Assembly: GCF_002964705.1 (NCBI RefSeq)
Contig: NZ_PQCD01000062.1
Span: forward strand, 1-60,248
Source of the DNA: Pseudoalteromonas sp. T1lg75
GTDB taxonomy: Bacteria; Pseudomonadota; Gammaproteobacteria; Enterobacterales; Alteromonadaceae
DNA: 60,248 bases
Reading direction: 5' to 3'
Each line of letters begins with the position of its first letter. Position 1 is the stretch's first letter. The position numbers and the translations under genes are program-made. Shown piece by piece: positions 39,007 through 46,847 of this stretch. The notes under the pieces are model-generated. The model saw only the letters and a program-made list of their open reading frames with translations, was not told the origin of the DNA and did not search any database.

Positions 39007-40002
39007 CTACTGACGTTGACGTTGCTGTATGTATAGCAGGGCAAAGAAAAACGCACTGCCAAGGGCCGCGGTGATCACCCCTATGGGCAACTCCTGATTG
39101 GTCAAGGTGGTCCGAGCCAAGACATCCACCCAGAGCATAAACAAGCCTCCGCAAATAAAGCTCAGCGGATAGACTTGGGTGCTGCTAAAGCGCCCGCTAA
39201 GACGCACCAGATGGGGGATCATCAAACCGACAAAACCGATACCGCCGCAGACACTCACCAGCACGGCGGTGATTAATGCGCTCAGCAACAACATAATAAT
39301 CCGCAGCATGGGCACATTCACGCCCAGGGTATGGGCACTTTCATCGCCCAACAATAGGGCGTTTAGGGCACGGCGCAGCACCATCACCAGCGCCAACACC
39401 AGCGCCAACAACAGGGCAAGAGGTAACAGCATGGCAAGGTTGGCGCGGGAAAAACTGCCCAAGGTCCAAAACACCACGGCGCTGATCGCCTGCGGATCGC
39501 TAAAGTACAGCAGTAAGCTGGTGAGGGCGCTAAAACCAAAGGACAGAGCCACGCCGCACAGCACCATGATGGAGTTTTGCATATAGCGCAGCGATAAGGC
39601 CACGGACAGCAACAAGGCGGTGGCCAACATAGCCCCCACAAAGGCACTGAAGGTCAGCATAATACCGGCACTGATCCCAAGCAAGGTCATGGCCACCACC
39701 ACACCCAAGGCCGCACCGGAGGAGATGCCAAACAAATAGGGATCGGCCAAGGGATTACGGGTTACCGTTTGCAACATGGCGCCGGCCAAGGCTAATCCGG
39801 CCCCGGCCATAAAGGCCAAGGCCACCCGCGGCACCCTGAGCTGCCAGATAATCTGCTGCCACAGGGGGTCGCCCTCACCGCCGAGCACCGCCAGTAACTG
39901 CGACCAGCTGATATTAACTGCGCCCAGTTTCAGGGCCCACAAAGCGCTCAGCGGCACAATAAAGATGAGCGCGGCGATAACGAAATTACGCTGCCTGTTC
40001 AT
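39007..40002 (-). CDS. btuC: BtuC, vitamin B12 ABC transporter permease
   Basis: A FecCD-type permease of 331 residues with about ten transmembrane helices (typical for BtuC). Family landmarks include GAGLALAGAMLQTVTRNPLADP, LGISSGAALG (as FGISSGAALGVV) and GGIGFVGLMIPHLVRL near the C terminus. It overlaps btuD by 4 bp (ATGA). Identification as B12 rather than siderophore permease rests on the btuF-cobO genes 11 kb downstream on the same strand. Confidence 0.85.
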   Translation of the reverse strand: MNRQRNFVIAALIFIVPLSALWALKLGAVNISWSQLLAVLGGEGDPLWQQIIWQLRVPRVALAFMAGAGLALAGAMLQTVTRNPLADPYLFGISSGAALGVVVAMTLLGISAGIMLTFSAFVGAMLATALLLSVALSLRYMQNSIMVLCGVALSFGFSALTSLLLYFSDPQAISAVVFWTLGSFSRANLAMLLPLALLLALVLALVMVLRRALNALLLGDESAHTLGVNVPMLRIIMLLLSALITAVLVSVCGGIGFVGLMIPHLVRLSGRFSSTQVYPLSFICGGLFMLWVDVLARTTLTNQELPIGVITAALGSAFFFALLYIQQRQRQ

Positions 40003-40823
40003 GACTTCTGACGCCCATATCTGTTGTGCCTGTCACTGTAGTAATAATGCACCAGAGGCCAGTGCTCGGGGTTTTGCGGATGGACACCAACCTGAGTACA
40101 GACGCCGAACACCTCGCTCAATAATGACTCGGTGATCACCGTTTTCGACGTGCCATTGGCAACAAGCTGGCCACCATTGAGGACCAGCAGCTTGTCACAC
40201 ATGGCGGCTGCGAGATTTAAATCATGGAACGAGGCCAATACGGTTAAATTTAATGAGCGCACCAGCTCCATCAGTTCGATTTGGTATTTGATGTCTAAAT
40301 GACTGGTGGGCTCGTCCATTATCAACAATTTGGGCTGCTGTACCAAGGCCCGGGCAATATGCACCCGTTGCTGCTCACCACCGGACAGCTGGGCTAGCAG
40401 TTTGTGCTGCTGCGTCGCCAACCCCACATCGGCAATGGCCTGCTGGACCCGCGCCTGTGCTTCAGCGCCCGGCCCCTGCCAAGGTGCCAGTGCGGGCAAC
40501 AGACCCAAGGCGACTACCTCGAGCACAGTCAGTGACATATCGCTTGGCGCTTGCTGCAACACCACGGCGATATCCTGCGCTAAGGCACGCGGTGCCATGT
40601 CTTGAATGCAGCGACCATTGAGGCGTATGGCATCCTTGGCACTGGCGTAATAGCGATAAATACAGCGTAATAAGGTCGATTTGCCGGCGCCATTGGGGCC
40701 AAGTAAGCCAATAAACTCGCCTTGCTGCAAGGTAAAACTGATGCCATCGAGCACCTGCCGCCCCTGCAAACGACACAGCAACTGCTCCACGGTCAGTAAA
40801 GAATGATCAGACACAACACCCAC
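39999..40823 (-). CDS. btuD: BtuD, vitamin B12 ABC transporter ATPase
   Basis: An ABC ATPase of 274 residues with Walker A LLGPNGAGKSTLL, signature QLSGGEQQRVHIARALVQ, Walker B LLIMDEPTSHLD and the switch His in LASFHDLNLAA. It pairs with BtuC. The start is a GTG at 40823; an internal GTG is also possible. A palindromic promoter region precedes it. Confidence 0.85.
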   Translation of the reverse strand: MGVVSDHSLLTVEQLLCRLQGRQVLDGISFTLQQGEFIGLLGPNGAGKSTLLRCIYRYYASAKDAIRLNGRCIQDMAPRALAQDIAVVLQQAPSDMSLTVLEVVALGLLPALAPWQGPGAEAQARVQQAIADVGLATQQHKLLAQLSGGEQQRVHIARALVQQPKLLIMDEPTSHLDIKYQIELMELVRSLNLTVLASFHDLNLAAAMCDKLLVLNGGQLVANGTSKTVITESLLSEVFGVCTQVGVHPQNPEHWPLVHYYYSDRHNRYGRQKS

Positions 40824-40832
40824 TTAGGTAAA

Positions 40833-40865
40833 CTGGCAAAGCGACTATTATGAGATCATTGCCAG
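40833..40865 (-). promoter_or_regulatory. Candidate btuD promoter with inverted repeat
   Basis: CTGGCAA (40833-40839) and TTGCCAG (40859-40865) form a perfect 7-bp inverted repeat with a 19-bp centre in the short gap before btuD. On the minus strand CATAAT lies between the arms, 17 bp from TTTACT. No cobalamin riboswitch is visible here. Confidence 0.4.
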
Positions 40866-40881
40866 ATAAAGTAAATTTTGT

Positions 40882-43635
40882 CTATCCAGACGTCCGTTCT
40901 AGCTGTGTATGTTGGCGCTGTAACCATTTAAACAAGGCGCCCAAACCAACCAGGGCCAAGCCAAGACCGATAAAGGATAAGGCCCGCAATAGTCCGGTTA
41001 GATTAGCCATATCGACCAGAAACACCTTGGCGATCACCAGGGCTAATAAGGCCACACCCACACGCTGAAGGCTCAACTTGTTAAGCGTCAGACTCACGGC
41101 TACTAAGGCGGCGCCGAGCAGTAACCAGATCACCGAATAGCTATAGAGCTCCGCATCTTCGACGCCAGCAGAGAGCTGGATAAAAGGCCCCTGCCAATAT
41201 TGCCGCACCAGGGCATTAATAAAGACGAACAAGTACAGACCCGCAGCGCCTAACAACACTCGGCTTAAGCTGGCTTGAGTAGGTGGCAACAGATAACTCA
41301 GCCACAATCCAACCGCAGCGGGCAGGAAGTAATACAGCCAGGCGTAACTGGTAAGCAGCGACTCGCCCATGGGCACGGCACTGAGCCAAGGGTTGTACTC
41401 AAGCCATAACTGGCTCTGCAACAGTGCCGCAACAGCCAACAGGATACAGCCAGCTATGGTATAAAACTGCGCCATGGTTTGCGCCGCCCTGGCACGATAC
41501 AGATAGACGCTACCTAACAGTCCCCAGTTGATGCTGAGCACCAGTTTCTCGATTAACGACAGATTGTTTAAATCAATGCTATGACCCACCAGAGCATAAC
41601 TGGTCAGTGTGCTTACCCACAGCGCCAGCACATGCAAAATAACCCCAAGCAACCAGGGCCTTAGGCTTTCACTGGCAAAGAAGCGATAGCTGATGGCGAA
41701 CAAGGCGGCCACACTTGGGTATAGCCACAAGGAAGGCTCACTCAGCTCGGCGCCAAGCGGGGGCTCAATAAACAACAGGGTTAAGCGCGCCGCCACCAGG
41801 GTGACCAAGGCTTTAAGCAGCCAGGATGGGATGGGCTGCGCAAAGCGCTTGCTCAGATAACTCATCAACACCACCTGAAGCGCCAGTGCCAGGGTCAAGG
41901 CGTGGGTGCCGAGCACCAGGGTCGCCGCAAACGCCAGATGAGCATTGATGGCGCACCAGTAAATCATCTGCTGCAGGGTATTGCGAGTACGGTTGGCAAG
42001 AAACACCAAAAAGGCGCCGGCCAGCAGCAGCTCGAACACCCAGAACCATTTCACGTCATCCAGCCAGGCCTGTGGCAAGACCAAATAAGCCAATACCAGG
42101 GGCACCAACACGGCACCTCCGGCAATAAAGCTAAAACCCATATGCTGAGGTGAACGACTGGCAAAGACCGAGCCAAAGGCTAAAAACGCCACCATGGCGA
42201 TTTGTGCCTGCCCCAGCGCGCCATGAAACATCAACAGACCATCATGGTTCAAATCGACCCCGACCGGATAAGGCTGATCCAAGAGCAGCGCCAACAACAC
42301 AGCACTGAGAACCGGCCAAAGCTGCCAGCGGGTATTCAGCAAGGCCGCCACCGCAAACAGGGCGCTTAGCAGCCAAAACTGCATACTTAATACACTCATG
42401 TCCTGGCCACTTGAGAAGATCAGGGTGGCGCCAAAGATCGCCAGCAACAAGATATGATCCGGCTTTTGCAGCACCAGGGATTTAAATGACCAAACCCTGT
42501 GTTCAAGTTGCGACAACAAGAAACCCAGGCGTGGGATCATGATCAACAGCACCACGCTGATGGGTACAAAAACAACCATGGCCATGGCATGCTCACGAGG
42601 AATATCCAGGGCGATAAACAATAGCCACAATAGATGGAGCGCCCAGATGCTGTACCACAGCCACATGCGCCTGACCTTGCGCACCACAAAGGTTAAATTC
42701 AGGGTCAGCACAGTTAAATAAATGACCAGTTCCAGGTAATTAGCCGCACCGGTCGACACCCACAGCGGCACACTGTAGGCACCCAACATGCCGACCACGG
42801 CCAACAGCGGGCCATAACGCAGCGCCGTCCAACTGGCCGCCACCGACACCAGAGTCAACATCACAAAGGCGCTGCCCGGTGAAAGCAGCTTATAGCTCAC
42901 CAGCGCCAGGGCGGTCAGCGCAAATAAACTGATATAGCCACCCGCTGCCAGCGCCGCCGGCACATAGGCAATCATGGCGTATTGCGCCTCGCTGTCGCGA
43001 TAGAATTTACGGTGCACATACTCGGCGCCGACCAGTAACAGCACGCCAAAGGCGGCACCTAATACCAGGCGCGCGGTAACCGACAACAGACCCGCTTCAA
43101 GGGAATAAGAAACAAAGAAAATACCACCGAAGGCCAGCGCCAGGGCGCCAATCCAGACCATCCAGTGCTCTTTAAACTGGGCGCTAAAACGCTGCCATAA
43201 ACTGGGGGTGGCCGGACCCGCCGGCAGGGTTGGAGCCGCTATTTCGGGTGCAGGAGACATACCTTGAGAAGTAGGAGCCGAAGGCGCGACCGTCTTTTTT
43301 GTTGAGGACTCGGTCGAAGACGTTGTCGAAGACTTTGTCACAGACGTTGTCAATGACTCAGCTTTAGCGCTTACGGTCGCGCTTGCAGCCGCACTTGCAG
43401 CCGCACTTGCAGTTGCAGCGCTGCTTCGAGCCGTTGCAACCGAGTCGGGTGATGCCTGAGGTGCAGCTTCCTTGCCACCGACGGCGGCCGCACCTGGGGC
43501 GGATTTTAGTTGCTGTTGTAGTTGCGCCAGTTGACGCCTGAGCTCACCTATTTGTGTGAGCGCGATTAACCCGCACACACTGCCGATCACTACAACCAGC
43601 ATCAGCAAGCCTATAAAAGCGATCATTGTATCCAT
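40882..43635 (-). CDS. DUF2339 polytopic membrane protein
   Basis: A 917-residue inner-membrane protein. It has an N-terminal helix (MIAFIGLLMLVVVIGSVCGLI), a short coiled coil (QIGELRRQLAQLQQQLK), a low-complexity Ala/Ser/Thr linker (about 45-130) and then more than twenty hydrophobic segments, the architecture of DUF2339 proteins; the function is unknown. The linker is encoded by near-repeats of GCCGCACTTGCA. ATG 43635 follows a short AAGG-containing leader. It is the last clearly host gene before the island. Confidence 0.85.
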   Translation of the reverse strand: MDTMIAFIGLLMLVVVIGSVCGLIALTQIGELRRQLAQLQQQLKSAPGAAAVGGKEAAPQASPDSVATARSSAATASAAASAAASATVSAKAESLTTSVTKSSTTSSTESSTKKTVAPSAPTSQGMSPAPEIAAPTLPAGPATPSLWQRFSAQFKEHWMVWIGALALAFGGIFFVSYSLEAGLLSVTARLVLGAAFGVLLLVGAEYVHRKFYRDSEAQYAMIAYVPAALAAGGYISLFALTALALVSYKLLSPGSAFVMLTLVSVAASWTALRYGPLLAVVGMLGAYSVPLWVSTGAANYLELVIYLTVLTLNLTFVVRKVRRMWLWYSIWALHLLWLLFIALDIPREHAMAMVVFVPISVVLLIMIPRLGFLLSQLEHRVWSFKSLVLQKPDHILLLAIFGATLIFSSGQDMSVLSMQFWLLSALFAVAALLNTRWQLWPVLSAVLLALLLDQPYPVGVDLNHDGLLMFHGALGQAQIAMVAFLAFGSVFASRSPQHMGFSFIAGGAVLVPLVLAYLVLPQAWLDDVKWFWVFELLLAGAFLVFLANRTRNTLQQMIYWCAINAHLAFAATLVLGTHALTLALALQVVLMSYLSKRFAQPIPSWLLKALVTLVAARLTLLFIEPPLGAELSEPSLWLYPSVAALFAISYRFFASESLRPWLLGVILHVLALWVSTLTSYALVGHSIDLNNLSLIEKLVLSINWGLLGSVYLYRARAAQTMAQFYTIAGCILLAVAALLQSQLWLEYNPWLSAVPMGESLLTSYAWLYYFLPAAVGLWLSYLLPPTQASLSRVLLGAAGLYLFVFINALVRQYWQGPFIQLSAGVEDAELYSYSVIWLLLGAALVAVSLTLNKLSLQRVGVALLALVIAKVFLVDMANLTGLLRALSFIGLGLALVGLGALFKWLQRQHTQLERTSG

Positions 43636-43719
43636 GGCCTAGCCTTAAGTTATTGACTAGTTTAACTATACTCACAAAAACGAAAAAGAAAAGCTCGCCG
43701 CGCCAGGCCTTATTTTTAG

Positions 43720-43800
43720 CTACATTCGGCTCTTTACTCTGGTCGTTGCCTGGGCATTGGCCGGATCATCGGGCCAAAAATCGTTGTCATCTACGAATTG
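43720..43800 (-). pseudogene. 3' remnant of a host-like gene at the island's left edge
   Basis: The frame reading VDDNDFWPDDPANAQATTRV then KSRM and a stop is GC-rich and host-like in codon use, but upstream of about 43800 the frame runs into AT-rich island sequence with no plausible start. It looks like the C-terminal end of a chromosomal gene cut by island insertion. I do not recognise the parent gene, whose 5' part would lie beyond the right edge of the window if a simple insertion occurred. Confidence 0.4.
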
Positions 43801-43808
43801 TATATTTG

Positions 43809-43965
43809 TTGACACTAGTTCAATCTGACGAAAGGCAGATGAGCAATGACTCTGGTCTAGAGTCCTATATTCTATCCCTGAAATATAGTTGACAGTCGAA
43901 ATTACTATATACCTTGACACTAACTAAGCACTTGCATCCAAAGTAACTCATCACATTGACACTTT
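43809..43965. repeat. Cluster of TTGACAC motifs at the island's left end
   Basis: TTGACACTAG (43809), TTGACAG (43889), TTGACACTAA (43914) and TTGACACTTT (43956) occur in the same orientation within 157 bp of AT-rich DNA just inside the composition change. A TTGAC...TTGACACC pair is found upstream of the recombinase genes at 59673-59704. They may be recombinase-binding repeats of the element's ends; promoter -35 boxes would be a duller explanation. Confidence 0.3.
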
Positions 43966-43979
43966 ATAAACTTAGAGGT

Positions 43980-44057
43980 TTACAAGTCTCCTAGGGCGCT
44001 TTCTAGGCTTTCCGAAATGTCCTTGTATAATCTATTAAACTGCACTGCTTGCTTCAT
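43980..44057 (-). CDS. 25-codon open frame, doubtful
   Basis: ATG 44057 preceded by AAGGGATAAAC encodes a short helical peptide starting MKQAVQFNRLYKDI. It lies at the tail of the defence operon. The leader is good, but the length gives no coding statistics; it may be a remnant. Confidence 0.25.
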   Translation of the reverse strand: MKQAVQFNRLYKDISESLESALGDL

Positions 44058-44086
44058 GTTTATCCCTTATTAATAAATACTTTTAA

Positions 44087-44176
44087 CTACTCACAGTTCA
44101 TTGCTGATGCGTACATCAATTTCTTATTGAATCGACACAAATAATCACGAAACTGCGCTGCATGCTCTTTGTCCAT
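44087..44176 (-). CDS. 29-codon open frame, doubtful
   Basis: MDKEHAAQFRDYLCRFNKKL begins this frame 23 bp after the TIR gene stop; an AAGG lies just before the ATG. Its AAQF..Y segment loosely resembles AVQF..LY of the next tiny frame, so both may be decayed copies of one small gene. Confidence 0.25.
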   Translation of the reverse strand: MDKEHAAQFRDYLCRFNKKLMYASAMNCE

Positions 44177-44198
44177 AAGCCTTTCGATGAAAACCTCA

Positions 44199-46808
44199 CT
44201 ATCTTTTACTTAGTTTTTTAGTCTGCTTATTTCCAGCAAATTTATCTTGCACTTCCAATGGAATTCCTAACTTTTCCGAAATCCAGGCTTTATCTTTGTA
44301 ACCAACAAAGTTTAAATATTGAAACTGTAATACAGAAGCCTTTAACAGTCTTTCAGCTAAAACCTCTCCCTTGAGGACTCTCCAAGTTTGCTCCAATTCT
44401 TTCCTTGGGATACTACTTTTATTCGACTTAAATTCCAGCTGGATGTTGGCATTTATAAGACTATATGCCGGTGTTAAAGTGTCTTTATTTAAGTCATTAA
44501 ATAGTCCAATAAGCTCCCTATGCCCGATGGATGTGCTTATCTTTCTTATTACGTTAAAAGATAGGTTATAAACCAATTGAATAAATGACTGTTTACTCAA
44601 CTCCGCAATTCTTTCATCACTTAAATCTGAATGATCCTCAATGAATTTATGGATTATTTCGATAAGTTCAGACTGGATGTTTTTAGTTGATGTGAGGTAA
44701 AAGCTCAAAAAGCGTAACCCAACATCAATCGCTTGTTTGGCTAAATCATTTAATTGCTTTTGCTCTATAGAAGCATGCCTATTTTTTATTATTTGCCCTA
44801 TTATTTCGACACTTCTAACGGAACGTGCTACATCTCTTAATGACTCAGAGATCGTTGTGACTTCATCATCAAAGCTAGGATCAGAAGTCATTTTTTTGTT
44901 AGCTTCTACCTTATCTTTTTCAATGAATCGCTCTTTTCGGTTATCCAATACGTTACTTCTATGTTTAATAACTAGATCTGGAATCTCGTCTAGATAATCG
45001 CGTAAAAACTCAGTGTCTTCCTTCCCTAGCTGAGCCTCTTTTTCATCTTTAAATATATTAATTGTTCGTTCAATTATTTTATTTATTACCTTTCTACTTC
45101 TTGTATGGTGTGTAATAAAAATAAGAATATTTGAATGCTGCTCCATATGCAGCTTATCGCAAAGTGAATCGATAAAAGACACTGCATCTTCACTGTCCGC
45201 CATGTACTTGGCAACGTAAAAATAGAAGATATAGCGATATTTAACCTCAATTCCCTTATCTGACTCCTTAAGAAGCTTTGCCAAAATAAGGTTCTGAATT
45301 ACTTCATCGTGGGAACTAATGACATAGTTTTCACTGTAACTATTCTGGAATGACTTTAATTGAGCATCATCTAAACATGATTGCTGCGTTTCATACATGA
45401 AATATGACAAGTGAGTCAAATAGTTAATGTATTTATCTATTTCACTTGCTTTGATTTTTGCCTTCTTAAGGTTTTCCTGAATTAATATTTGGTAGCAGTA
45501 TCCATGAGAAGTTAGAGAATAGTCCTGAGTTTGAGTGGATTCTAAAGCTTGCACTATCATCAATATGAATAAAGGCTTCGCAGGTACGATGTTTTTTCGA
45601 ATGATCGCATCCAATTGACTCGTCGCAACATCTACAGTTTCGATCAACTCTGCGTCCTGAATTTGCTCTTGTCTACCAATGGAGTACCAAGTTCTTAATA
45701 GCTTATCCCTTCGTTCATAGCCCATAGGTAAAATTTCGAAATGCTCAAAGCCATCGAATAATGAAATAATTTCTTCTTGGTATTGAATAGAATCTTCAGA
45801 AAGAATAATTAAATGATCGAATAGCTCAGTTGAAGCATCCAAAAAACGCTCAAAAGCTTTTTGATTTAATTTAACTTCGTTTGTATTATCCAATATCAAT
45901 ACTTTATTTTCTTTTGAAGCTAGGTAGGCTCCTAAGTCCATCGTTTCATATTGAAATTTTAAGCTTTTACTAATTACTTTATGTAAATCTGAGCTTGATA
46001 AATCAGCTCCATCTAGGTAAACGGGATTAGCACCAGATGCCTTCAACCCTTTATAGGTCATCTTAGACAAAGAAGTCTTGCCACTCTGTTCCTCACCTAA
46101 TATTAAGGTGAAATTGGATAACTTATTAATATCGGATAAAGTTGACGCACTTCTTGTGACTTCATAGTCATCAATATCATCTTGAATTACCTTTAAATCT
46201 TGAAAAACAAAGGTATCGTCTAAAGTAATGTTTTCTTTATGAGGATGTTGAAAATCAATTTCTGTAGCGTTTAAAAAATCTTTAAACTCGCTGGTTAGTG
46301 CACCATCACACAACTCAATTTCGATCTTATTTTCTACGTTTACTTTAGCTGCTCTTTCTTCGGTAATATCTGTTATGAGTTTTTTAAGCTCATTGATAAC
46401 TTGTAGCCAACCTTTACTTTCATTGGCAAATTCTTTTATCGGCTGGCCATCAGTCGGAACACAGGTGAATTCTTTAATTTCACTATCCAACCATGTGCAA
46501 TGATCTACGATAATAGGAAATACTCGACAATGGTTATTTTCAGCCATTTTCAAAGCCCTAGTGAGCTCTTCTTCAACGCAATAATATGACGCAAGAAAGT
46601 CTTGTGTTATGAGTAAACACACAGCATCTGAACTTTCTAACTGAGAAATAATTTCATCATTCAGCTTACTACCAGCAAGCAGTTGTCTGTCATTCCACTC
46701 AGATACAGCACCATTTCTTTTAAGTGTTGCCAAAAATTTGCAAAAAGTATTTTTATCTTCTTCATCCGCATGAGCGTAACTAATAAAAAGTTTAATTTGC
46801 TCCATCAT
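44199..46808 (-). CDS. TIR-domain STAND-like NTPase, probable anti-phage effector
   Basis: An 869-residue protein. Residues about 5-145 form a TIR domain (IKLFISYAHADEEDKNTF; catalytic Glu near E80 in SYYCVEEEL), a fold that in bacterial immunity cleaves NAD+ or makes signals. A P-loop NTPase follows: G238-EEQSGKT-245 and a Walker-B-like VLILDN near 300, then a helical region to the C terminus. Such TIR-STAND (NLR-like) proteins trigger abortive infection after sensing phage. It follows hsdR by 39 bp and is probably co-expressed with the restriction system. GGAG precedes two adjacent ATGs (46808 and 46805); the second is equally likely. No transmembrane segment is evident. Confidence 0.82.
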   Translation of the reverse strand: MMEQIKLFISYAHADEEDKNTFCKFLATLKRNGAVSEWNDRQLLAGSKLNDEIISQLESSDAVCLLITQDFLASYYCVEEELTRALKMAENNHCRVFPIIVDHCTWLDSEIKEFTCVPTDGQPIKEFANESKGWLQVINELKKLITDITEERAAKVNVENKIEIELCDGALTSEFKDFLNATEIDFQHPHKENITLDDTFVFQDLKVIQDDIDDYEVTRSASTLSDINKLSNFTLILGEEQSGKTSLSKMTYKGLKASGANPVYLDGADLSSSDLHKVISKSLKFQYETMDLGAYLASKENKVLILDNTNEVKLNQKAFERFLDASTELFDHLIILSEDSIQYQEEIISLFDGFEHFEILPMGYERRDKLLRTWYSIGRQEQIQDAELIETVDVATSQLDAIIRKNIVPAKPLFILMIVQALESTQTQDYSLTSHGYCYQILIQENLKKAKIKASEIDKYINYLTHLSYFMYETQQSCLDDAQLKSFQNSYSENYVISSHDEVIQNLILAKLLKESDKGIEVKYRYIFYFYVAKYMADSEDAVSFIDSLCDKLHMEQHSNILIFITHHTRSRKVINKIIERTINIFKDEKEAQLGKEDTEFLRDYLDEIPDLVIKHRSNVLDNRKERFIEKDKVEANKKMTSDPSFDDEVTTISESLRDVARSVRSVEIIGQIIKNRHASIEQKQLNDLAKQAIDVGLRFLSFYLTSTKNIQSELIEIIHKFIEDHSDLSDERIAELSKQSFIQLVYNLSFNVIRKISTSIGHRELIGLFNDLNKDTLTPAYSLINANIQLEFKSNKSSIPRKELEQTWRVLKGEVLAERLLKASVLQFQYLNFVGYKDKAWISEKLGIPLEVQDKFAGNKQTKKLSKR

Positions 46809-46847
46809 TTACTCCATTTATTATTCTTTATAGCTTCTCTGCCAAAA

